Below are positions 6,840-12,548 of a stretch of 12,548 bases of DNA, in pieces. The notes below the pieces were generated by a model. The model saw only the letters and a list, made by a program, of their open reading frames with translations, was not told where the DNA came from and did not search any database. Each line of letters opens with the position of its first letter. Position 1 is the stretch's first letter. The DNA is from UBA1359 sp029570385 (GTDB lineage Bacteria > Patescibacteriota > Patescibacteriia > Patescibacteriales > Patescibacteriaceae): positions 1 through 12,548 of the forward strand of contig DAOPVX010000013.1 in NCBI GenBank assembly GCA_035351315.1, in the 5' to 3' direction. The position numbers and the translations under genes were made by a program.

Positions 6840-7952
6840 ATGTTTTTTAATCGCAAAGCAACAAAAACCAATAATCAAGCGTCAGATAGCTGGGAAGATC
6901 AAGAAGCTGTTAAATGGTCAGACACTGAAGGCTATGAAGCGGTTCGTCAAGTTAATAGCGGGCTAAGATGGCCGTCAGTTTGGGCCGATCGTCATGCTAA
7001 AGTTACTAATAACCAAGAAACCAAGAAGAAAGTTGAACCAGCCATTAGTTCAATTCGCAAAGTCAATAAAGCGCGTAGCCGTCAAATAAAACAAAAATCC
7101 GATGGCCTGCCATTAGGAGCAGCCCAGGTTAATTTATCCAGCTTTCAAGCCAAAGAAGAACGCCGTCGCCAAATGTTTGAAGCTCGGCGAACTAATCAGT
7201 CAGCGCCGAAGGTGCCAGAAAAACCAGTAAGTCAGCCGGTACCAGCCGCTCCAGCTAAGCATCAAGCTTCAGTATCAGCCGTCAGTCATGAGAGCAATCA
7301 GCAGCAAAGACTTCAAGACTTGAAGCAAAAATTTGAACAGAAAGCCTGGAATCGGCCAAGTCTAACTGAAACTAGCTTAGTTGATAGTCGAGACACATTA
7401 TATTTTAATTGGAATAAATTTTGGTTGATACTAACTCAATGGCTGGTTGTTACCCTATTTTTCTTGTCACTATGCGGAGCTTTGCTGTATTTATGGCAAC
7501 AGCGGCAAAACAAGCAAGCGACCGATGTTACTCAGCGATTTAATAAAATTGATCAATTGATTAATTTGACCGAAAATGAGGTTAGCGAGGTTCTCGATTT
7601 TCGTCTCAGATTAATTATGGTTAATGAAATGTTAAGTAAGCATATTTATTGGAATAATTTTTTTAGTTTTTTAGAAAAAAATACCTTGCCCAATGTGTTT
7701 TATCAGGGCTTTAGCGGCGATACTAAAGGCGACTATATTTTACGAGCTAAAACTGATAATTTTGACAGCATGGCCAAGCAGATAAAAGCTTTTCGTTTAT
7801 CGCCAGATGTTCTTGATGTTAGTAGTGAAGGCGGTGAAATGATTAAGGGTGAAACATTAACTAACGCTAGCAGTACTGGCGAGACTATGCCCAGCAACCA
7901 GTTAAATTTTTCTATACGTCTCAAGATCAAGCCCGAATTGTTTTTTAGATAA
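6840..7952 (+). CDS. pilN: PilN-like type IV pilus inner-membrane protein with long cytoplasmic extension
   Basis: The protein is 370 residues, much longer than a typical PilN of about 200. A charged cytoplasmic region (1-193) contains basic stretches, a short V-N-L sequence at 97-99, a Pro/Ala-rich segment around 121-145 and a possible coiled coil at about 148-170. One transmembrane helix lies at about 196-218. A helical stalk and a C-terminal PilN-type domain (about 240-370) follow, including HIYWNNFFSFLE from 268 and the strand-rich segment after TLPNVFYQ. Known PilN proteins bind PilM through an INLLP-like motif at the extreme N-terminus. Here no such motif is at the start; the VNL at 97-99 is the only similar sequence. 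Position between pilM and the pilO-like gene, with 2-base gaps on both sides, supports the call. The family assignment of the C-terminal domain is fairly confident; the N-terminal region has no recognised homology. Confidence 0.75.
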   Translation: MFFNRKATKTNNQASDSWEDQEAVKWSDTEGYEAVRQVNSGLRWPSVWADRHAKVTNNQETKKKVEPAISSIRKVNKARSRQIKQKSDGLPLGAAQVNLSSFQAKEERRRQMFEARRTNQSAPKVPEKPVSQPVPAAPAKHQASVSAVSHESNQQQRLQDLKQKFEQKAWNRPSLTETSLVDSRDTLYFNWNKFWLILTQWLVVTLFFLSLCGALLYLWQQRQNKQATDVTQRFNKIDQLINLTENEVSEVLDFRLRLIMVNEMLSKHIYWNNFFSFLEKNTLPNVFYQGFSGDTKGDYILRAKTDNFDSMAKQIKAFRLSPDVLDVSSEGGEMIKGETLTNASSTGETMPSNQLNFSIRLKIKPELFFR

Positions 7953-7954
7953 AT

Positions 7955-8623
7955 ATGGCCCATTTATTAAACAACAACAATAATATCGACAAAAAACCAG
8001 CCAATATAAATGCCGGCAGTGCTGGGTCAATTCAAGTTAATAACAAGCTGCGTGAATTTTTTGTTAGGAAGTATCAGTTATTTATCGCTTTGATTTGTTT
8101 ATTGATAATGGCTGGTAGCTTATTGTGGTTCTTTTTGCCACAATATCGAAAAACACTGGCTGAGGCTAATAATAACTATCAGCAAGCTCAACAGGATTTA
8201 TTGGACAAACAAAAATATCAAACTAGTTTGATTCAGTTGAATGATTTTTATAAGCGAATTGACCAAAAAACTCGCAATAAAGTTATAGATATTTTACCAG
8301 CCAAGATCGACAGAGAAAATTTGTTGGCCGAGATTGAAGCTATTTGTTTGGCTAATAGCCTGTTGATTAAATCATCTGACGTAGTTGTTAATGAAGATAA
8401 TGCATCAACCGCCAGCAGTACAATTAATGTGGCCAGTATAAATAATCAACTGAGATCAGCTATCATTAAGTTAGAATTACAGGGTAAAGATTATCATAGT
8501 TTTAAAAGTCTATTAAAAACAGTGGAAAATAATTTACATTTAATGGACATTCAGCGTCTGGATTATTCTCCCGGTAAAAATCAAATAGTGTTGGAAATTC
8601 AGGTTTATTATTTGTCGAATTAA
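7955..8623 (+). CDS. pilO: PilO-like type IV pilus inner-membrane protein
   Basis: This 222-residue protein has a short polar N-terminus with five consecutive Asn (6-10), one transmembrane helix at about 42-61 and a coiled coil at about 66-95. A C-terminal extracytoplasmic domain with alternating helix and strand has the PilO layout: a conserved-style KVIDILPAKIDRENLLAEIE helix, a central variable loop and a final strand segment VLEIQVYYLSN. PilO pairs with PilN to form the alignment complex beneath the pilus. Sequence conservation in PilO is low, so the call rests on topology, size and position directly after the pilN-like gene (2-base gap) and before the rest of the operon. A second PilN-type protein is the main alternative. 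Confidence 0.72.
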   Translation: MAHLLNNNNNIDKKPANINAGSAGSIQVNNKLREFFVRKYQLFIALICLLIMAGSLLWFFLPQYRKTLAEANNNYQQAQQDLLDKQKYQTSLIQLNDFYKRIDQKTRNKVIDILPAKIDRENLLAEIEAICLANSLLIKSSDVVVNEDNASTASSTINVASINNQLRSAIIKLELQGKDYHSFKSLLKTVENNLHLMDIQRLDYSPGKNQIVLEIQVYYLSN

Positions 8624-8626
8624 TCT

Positions 8627-9043
8627 ATGGCCGATATTTTGAAAGCAAAACATAAGACTCAGAAAAAAAGCAGTAAAATGTTTTGGCTAATTTTAGCTAT
8701 TGCTATTAATTCAGCTGGTCTATTTTTGGTTGTCCGTTGGTATGGGCAATTTACCGATAATCAGCGTCCGCTGACTGACATTGACGAAACGGCTTTTAAG
8801 GTTTTTACCGATAAGACCAGCGACAATAAAACCATTAGCCCTGGCCAGCGCCAATTATTAAAGACCAATCTCAGTAAACAAACAGTGGAAGAGTTTTTAT
8901 CTTTAAGCTTACTCACAGATCCTAAATTTAAGAATTTGCAACTTAATTATCAGCCAGTAGAGGTAGCCACAACCACCGATGGTGAAACCGCTGATGATTT
9001 GAATGGGCTAGTGATTGGCAATCCGCGGCCATTTCGTTATTAG
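8627..9043 (+). CDS. Unrecognised small single-pass membrane protein in the pilus operon (pilP position)
   Basis: I do not recognise this 138-residue protein. It has a basic N-terminus (KAKHKTQKKSSK), one transmembrane helix at about 19-37 and an extracytoplasmic tail of about 100 residues. The tail has a helical middle (around SPGQRQLLKTNLSKQTVEEFL), a segment LLTDPKFKNLQL, a Thr-rich linker and a C-terminal NPRPFRY. Its place after the pilO-like gene and before pilB matches that of pilP in other bacteria. PilP lipoproteins also carry an Arg/Pro/Phe-rich DPF-type motif, but there is no lipobox here, so homology is not claimed. It lies 3 bases from both neighbours, so it is certainly co-transcribed and probably part of the platform complex. 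That it is a real gene is well supported by operon packing and membrane topology. Confidence 0.8.
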   Translation: MADILKAKHKTQKKSSKMFWLILAIAINSAGLFLVVRWYGQFTDNQRPLTDIDETAFKVFTDKTSDNKTISPGQRQLLKTNLSKQTVEEFLSLSLLTDPKFKNLQLNYQPVEVATTTDGETADDLNGLVIGNPRPFRY

Positions 9044-9046
9044 ATT

Positions 9047-10798
9047 ATGAATAAGCAATCCAGCAATAAATTATTAGATTTTTTGATTTCGGCCGCGCTG
9101 ATTAATGATAGTCAATTGGCTAGCGTTAATCAGGCTTTGACAGTTAAGGGGGCTAAATTACCAGACATTTTAGTTGAACAAGGTATTTTAGATATTGAAC
9201 GTTTGACGGAAATTCAAGCCAGTTTGGCTGGGTTATCTTATGCTAATTTGGCTAACTATGATATTGATGAAGCCACTCTTAATGTTTTACCAGCCGAAGT
9301 AGCTAACAATTATCAAGTGGTTTGCTTTCATCGTGATAATAACGAAATTCAAGTCGGCTTATTAGATCCGGAGAATTTTAAAGCGATTGAAGCAGTTGAC
9401 TTTTTGGCGAAAAAAAATAATCTGCAAGCTCGTTATTTTTTAGTTTCGCCGATTAGTTTTAATATTGCCTATAAAAAATATCAGACATTAAATAAAGAAA
9501 TTTCCAGTGCTCTAGAATTAAAAGCCAAGGAAGAAGAAAAAGAGATTAAGAAGGCTGCTGAGGACGAAGGTTTGCGTTTTGATGAGATTACTAAAAGCGC
9601 TCCGATATCCAAAATTATTTCGGCGACCATTCGCCACGGGGTTGAGCTGGGAGCCAGCGATATTCATATTGAACCGCTGCCTAAAGAAAGTCGTGTTCGT
9701 TACCGGGTTGACGGTATTTTAACAACATCACTGGTTTTACCGCGCAATATTCATGATGCTCTGGTTTCGCGGGTTAAAGTTATGGCTAAATTAAAGCTGG
9801 ATGAAACCCGCATTCCGCAAGATGGTCGCATTAGTTTAAATATTGATGGGCGCGATATCGACTTCCGTGTTTCCGTCATGCCATTAATGGGTCAAGAAAA
9901 GGTGGTAATGAGAATTTTGGATGTTAGTAAAGGAGCGCCGACTTTGGAATCTCTGGGTTTTGCCAATAACCACTATGTGGTTTTGAAAAAAGCGATTGAA
10001 CGAACTAGCGGATTAATTTTGATTACCGGTCCGACCGGATCTGGTAAAACAACCACCCTATACTCATTGTTAACTATCCTTAATAAAGATAATGTTAATA
10101 TTTCTACTCTAGAAGATCCGGTTGAGTATTTTTTGAAAGGGGTTAACCAATCGCAAGTCCGGCCGGAAGTTAATTTTACCTTTGCCACTGGCTTGCGATC
10201 TATTTTGCGTCAGGATCCGGATATTATGATGGTCGGTGAAATTCGTGATAATGAAACTGCTGAATTGGCTGTCCATGCCTCGCTGACTGGTCACCTTGTT
10301 TTGTCCACCCTGCATACCAATGATGCGGTCGGCGCAGTTCCTCGTCTTTTAGATATGAAAACTGAACCGTTTCTACTTTCATCTAGTTTAGTTTTGGTGG
10401 TTGCTCAGCGTTTAGTTCGGTTAAATTGCACTTATTGTTTGACTGAAGAAATTGTTGGTCCCGATATGTTAACTGAGATTAGACAAGCGATGGCTAAAGT
10501 GCCGGCTGACATTCTTCAAGAAAGATTGCCTAACTATGATCCAGACAACTTGAAATTTACTCGTGGCACCGGTTGTGCTTATTGTGGTCAAACCGGCTAT
10601 CATTCTCGTTCAGTTATTGCCGAAATTTTGGAAATTAATGATCAGGTTAAAGAGATGATTTTAGAACATAAGAGTTTCAATCAAGAAGCCGTTAAGGCAA
10701 CTCAGCCGTTCATTACTATGGAACAGGACGGTTTTATTAAAGCCATTCAAGGTATAACTACCGTTGAAGAGGTATTGCGTGTTATTCAATCAGATTAA
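9047..10798 (+). CDS. pilB: Type IV pilus assembly ATPase PilB
   Basis: PilB is the hexameric cytoplasmic motor that drives pilus extension through PilC. The 583 residues show an N-terminal MshEN/GspE-N domain (about 1-150), a charged helical linker rich in Glu and Lys (about 155-175) and the GspE-type ATPase core. Key motifs are Walker A GPTGSGKT 328-335, the Asp box TLEDPVEY 354-361, Walker B around DIMMVGEIRD 392-401, the His box HASLTGHLVLSTLHTND 410-426, and a four-cysteine zinc site C461-x2-C464 and C510-x2-C513. The N-terminal domain, zinc site and length distinguish it from the retraction ATPase PilT, which is shorter and lacks the tetracysteine. The ATG at 9047 follows the previous stop by 3 bases and has T at -1 and no Shine-Dalgarno. 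Identification is secure. Confidence 0.96.
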   Translation: MNKQSSNKLLDFLISAALINDSQLASVNQALTVKGAKLPDILVEQGILDIERLTEIQASLAGLSYANLANYDIDEATLNVLPAEVANNYQVVCFHRDNNEIQVGLLDPENFKAIEAVDFLAKKNNLQARYFLVSPISFNIAYKKYQTLNKEISSALELKAKEEEKEIKKAAEDEGLRFDEITKSAPISKIISATIRHGVELGASDIHIEPLPKESRVRYRVDGILTTSLVLPRNIHDALVSRVKVMAKLKLDETRIPQDGRISLNIDGRDIDFRVSVMPLMGQEKVVMRILDVSKGAPTLESLGFANNHYVVLKKAIERTSGLILITGPTGSGKTTTLYSLLTILNKDNVNISTLEDPVEYFLKGVNQSQVRPEVNFTFATGLRSILRQDPDIMMVGEIRDNETAELAVHASLTGHLVLSTLHTNDAVGAVPRLLDMKTEPFLLSSSLVLVVAQRLVRLNCTYCLTEEIVGPDMLTEIRQAMAKVPADILQERLPNYDPDNLKFTRGTGCAYCGQTGYHSRSVIAEILEINDQVKEMILEHKSFNQEAVKATQPFITMEQDGFIKAIQGITTVEEVLRVIQSD

Positions 10799-10803
10799 TT
10801 ATT

Positions 10804-12003
10804 ATGATTTTTCGTTACGAAGCCATTGATAGTCAGGGGGTCAATAAGGTTGGTCTAGTAGAGGCCGACACTAGTCAAGAAGCCATTCTCTTGCTAAACG
10901 AGAATGGCCTCAGTCTATTAAAACTAGATGTTGCTAATGTCAAAACAAGAATTACGATACCGTTTTTAAACAGAGTGTCAATGAAGGATGTGGTTGTTTT
11001 TGCTCGGCAATTTTCTATTATGATTAGTGCTGGCATAGCCATGGTTCAAGCCTTACGGATACTGGTTAATCAGACCGAGAATCCTAATTTAAAGAAAGTG
11101 ATTATTGAAATAGCGGATGAAGTTGATGGCGGCGCGACATTGTCTGATTGTTTAGCGAAGCGGCCCAAAATATTTTCTAATTTTTTTGTCAGTGTTACTA
11201 AATCAGGCGAACGGTCTGGTAAATTAGATGAAGTGTTAAATTATCTAGCCGATGAAATTGGTAAAGATTATGACATGATTGCTAAAATTCGCGGCGCCAT
11301 GATTTATCCAGCAGTGGTCTTGGTTGGTATGTTTGCTATCGGTGTTGTGATGATGGTTTTTGTTTTACCCAAGTTGATGGATGTTTTAACTGAAACAGGA
11401 ACTGCTTTACCATTGGCCACCAGAATTTTGATCGCCGTTTCGAACGCTATAACGGGATATTGGTGGTTAATATTAATTCTGTTCGGTGGGTTGATAGCGG
11501 CTATTAGAATGGCTCTAGCTTCACGATCCGGTCGTCGAGTGTTTGATGTTTTAGTTTTGCGTTTACCGGTTTTTGGCAAATTATTCCAGAAAATTTTATT
11601 AGTTCGTTTTTGTCGTTCAATGAATACGCTGTTGCTTGGCGGAGTAACGATTGAAAACAGCCTAGCTATCGCTGGCGATGTAGTTAGCAATTTAACCTAT
11701 AAAGATTTAATTGAAAAGACTATCCATAGTGTTGAAGATGGTAATTCTATTTCTACGATTTTTTTGGAAAGCTCATTGATTCCCAAGATGGTTTCATACA
11801 TGATGCAAGTTGGTGAAGAGTCCGGTAAACTTGATGTCATTTTTAATAAGGTTGCTGAATTTTATAATCGGGAAATTGATAATATGCTGGCCAATATGAT
11901 GAGTTTATTGGAGCCGTTAGTAATGATTTTAATTGGTGTTGGTGTCGGTATTATGGTAGCGGCGGTGATTATGCCGATGTATAGCATGGTTGGTAATTTT
12001 TAA
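10804..12003 (+). CDS. pilC: Type IV pilus inner-membrane platform protein PilC
   Basis: PilC (GspF family) is the polytopic platform that PilB turns or pushes to add pilin subunits. The protein has 399 residues, the normal length, with two T2SSF repeats at about 66-189 and 270-391. The first contains VVVFARQFSIMISAGI and SGERSGKLDEVL, the second LLVRFCRSMNTLLLGGV and VGEESGKLD, showing the internal duplication. Three transmembrane segments are visible at about 168-190, 220-238 and 371-392. A short N-terminal domain (1-60) starts with FRYEAIDSQG, typical of the family. It follows pilB after 5 bases and precedes the pilin ATG by 1 base. Identification is secure. Confidence 0.96.
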   Translation: MIFRYEAIDSQGVNKVGLVEADTSQEAILLLNENGLSLLKLDVANVKTRITIPFLNRVSMKDVVVFARQFSIMISAGIAMVQALRILVNQTENPNLKKVIIEIADEVDGGATLSDCLAKRPKIFSNFFVSVTKSGERSGKLDEVLNYLADEIGKDYDMIAKIRGAMIYPAVVLVGMFAIGVVMMVFVLPKLMDVLTETGTALPLATRILIAVSNAITGYWWLILILFGGLIAAIRMALASRSGRRVFDVLVLRLPVFGKLFQKILLVRFCRSMNTLLLGGVTIENSLAIAGDVVSNLTYKDLIEKTIHSVEDGNSISTIFLESSLIPKMVSYMMQVGEESGKLDVIFNKVAEFYNREIDNMLANMMSLLEPLVMILIGVGVGIMVAAVIMPMYSMVGNF

Positions 12004-12004
12004 T

Positions 12005-12427
12005 ATGAAAAAGGCTTTTACGGTAATAGAGCTATTAGTTGTCATTTCAATTATTGTTGTTTTATCAACTCTGTCTGTTGTTTCTTTAGGTAATGCTCGT
12101 CAGAGATCTCGCGACACGCAGCGGATTTCTGATATTACACAAATTCAAACAGCATTGGACAAGTATGCTCTGAATAGAACTGATGGGCTTTATCCAGTGA
12201 CTTCTTCAGCTAATATTCAAGGGCTTTGTTTGGACAATACCGGCTTTGTGCCGGTTTGTGGTGGAATAGTTTTTATGGAAAAAATACCCAGTAATCCGAC
12301 GCCGAGCGGCACCGATTATATTTACAATAGCGATGGAATGAGTTATACTTTAACATATTGGTTAGAAGGCAAAACCGGATCTTTTCCGGCTGGAGCGGCC
12401 ACAGCGACGCCGGGGGGTATGCAATGA
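12005..12427 (+). CDS. Type IV pilin-like protein with class III signal peptide
   Basis: The protein has 140 residues. The N-terminus MKKAFTVIELLVVISIIVVL is a type IV prepilin leader: two Lys, a processing site before Phe5, Glu9 (Glu5 of the mature form) and a hydrophobic helix to about residue 28. The -1 residue at the cleavage site is Ala, not the nearly universal Gly. The helix continues as SRDTQRISDITQIQTALDKY (35-54), a style frequent in Patescibacteria pilins. A small globular domain follows with two cysteines, C75 and C85. The C-terminus is short, with Gly/Ala/Thr/Pro residues. An in-frame TTG exists at 11990 inside pilC, but the ATG at 12005 is the correct start because it gives the normal prepilin N-terminus. 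It sits 1 base after the pilC stop, so translation is probably coupled. Whether it is the major subunit or a minor/pseudopilin cannot be told. Confidence 0.92.
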   Translation: MKKAFTVIELLVVISIIVVLSTLSVVSLGNARQRSRDTQRISDITQIQTALDKYALNRTDGLYPVTSSANIQGLCLDNTGFVPVCGGIVFMEKIPSNPTPSGTDYIYNSDGMSYTLTYWLEGKTGSFPAGAATATPGGMQ

Positions 12428-12440
12428 AATTAATTTGGTG

Positions 12441-12446
12441 TATAAT
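12441..12446 (+). promoter_or_regulatory. Possible promoter of the second pilin gene
   Basis: A consensus TATAAT -10 is present in the 72-base gap between the two pilin genes, with TG immediately before it (12439-12440), one base off the ideal TGn spacing. No -35-like hexamer is visible at 16-19 bases upstream. The start point would be near 12453, giving a leader of about 47 bases to the ATG at 12500. A weak hairpin (AATAC 12444-12448 with GTATT 12458-12462, then TTT) overlaps it. Confidence 0.4.
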
Positions 12447-12499
12447 ACTATTAGGTTGTATTTTTAATATTTTCATTATTAATTTATAAAATTATTTTT

Positions 12500-12548
12500 A
12501 TGAAAAAAGGTTTTACTTTAATAGAGCTTTTGGTGGTTATCGCCATTA
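12500..12548 (+). CDS. Type IV pilin, N-terminal fragment (runs off the window)
   Basis: The sequence from the ATG at 12500 to the window end encodes 16 residues, MKKGFTLIELLVVIAI. This is the canonical type IV prepilin leader: two Lys, Gly at -1, Phe at +1 and Glu at +5, then the hydrophobic helix. It is a second pilin or pseudopilin, 72 bases after the first and on the same strand. Unlike its neighbour, it has the standard Gly at the cleavage site. The gene is open at the right edge, so length and domain content are unknown. There is no Shine-Dalgarno before it; the upstream bases are almost all A and T, with T at -1. Confidence 0.93.
   Translation, partial: MKKGFTLIELLVVIAI

Noticed and set aside
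11304..11690. 128-codon open frame on the minus strand inside pilC
   Set aside because: It lies wholly within the well-supported pilC gene, has no recognisable domain and is the antisense reading of hydrophobic codons.
12425..12427. TGA recoded as glycine (as in Gracilibacteria/Absconditabacteria)
   Set aside because: No in-frame TGA occurs inside any of the long conserved genes, so TGA behaves as a stop here.
12444..12465. AATAC / GTATT hairpin followed by T residues as a terminator after the first pilin
   Set aside because: The 5-bp A/T-rich stem with a 9-base loop is too weak, and it overlaps a consensus -10 that explains the sequence better.
1..12548. CRISPR arrays, insertion sequences, tRNA or rRNA genes, phage or defence genes
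   Set aside because: No spaced direct repeats, transposase motifs, tRNA cloverleaf or other such signatures were seen; nearly all of the window is explained by the listed genes.

Overview
The window reads as a chromosomal segment of a candidate-phyla-radiation bacterium (Patescibacteria; Parcubacteria- or ABY1-like is my best guess, from overall gene style and arrangement, not from a marker gene). The supporting signs are a compact type IV pilus (T4P) operon of the pilM-N-O-x-B-C-pilin kind with a divergent PilN and PilO, pilins with the N-terminal style common in that group, gaps of only a few bases between genes, and no Shine-Dalgarno sequence in front of any gene. TGA occurs in frame only as a stop, so the standard bacterial code applies.

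Layout. Positions 1-65 hold a strong rho-independent terminator of an upstream gene outside the window, then a promoter that fires almost directly onto the recG start codon. recG (66-2156, +) encodes the replication-fork/recombination helicase. It converges, across 11 bases, on a three-gene minus-strand operon read from right to left: a membrane-anchored TolB/PD40-like beta-propeller protein (5618-4347), a membrane-anchored DsbA-like thiol oxidoreductase (4342-3563) and radA (3535-2168). The intergenic region 5619-5757 separates this operon from the pilus operon. It contains a nearly palindromic extended -10 element that can serve both directions.

From 5758 to the right end, one plus-strand operon encodes the T4P assembly machine: PilM (actin-like cytoplasmic platform protein), a PilN-like and a PilO-like inner-membrane protein, an unrecognised small single-pass membrane protein in the place where pilP often sits, the assembly ATPase PilB, the platform protein PilC, and a pilin-like protein. 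A second pilin gene begins at 12500, probably with its own promoter, and runs off the window. No pilT, pilD or secretin is present.

How they fit together. PilM-N-O plus the unknown protein would form the alignment/platform complex around PilC, PilB would power pilus extension, and the pilins are the substrates. The exported DsbA-like protein could oxidise pilin cysteines. RecG and RadA are both branch-migration/recombination factors, and RadA is known to act in natural transformation elsewhere, so their position next to a T4P operon is compatible with a DNA-uptake role; this is inference. The most striking window-wide signal is translational: all twelve start codons have T at position -1 and none has a Shine-Dalgarno motif.
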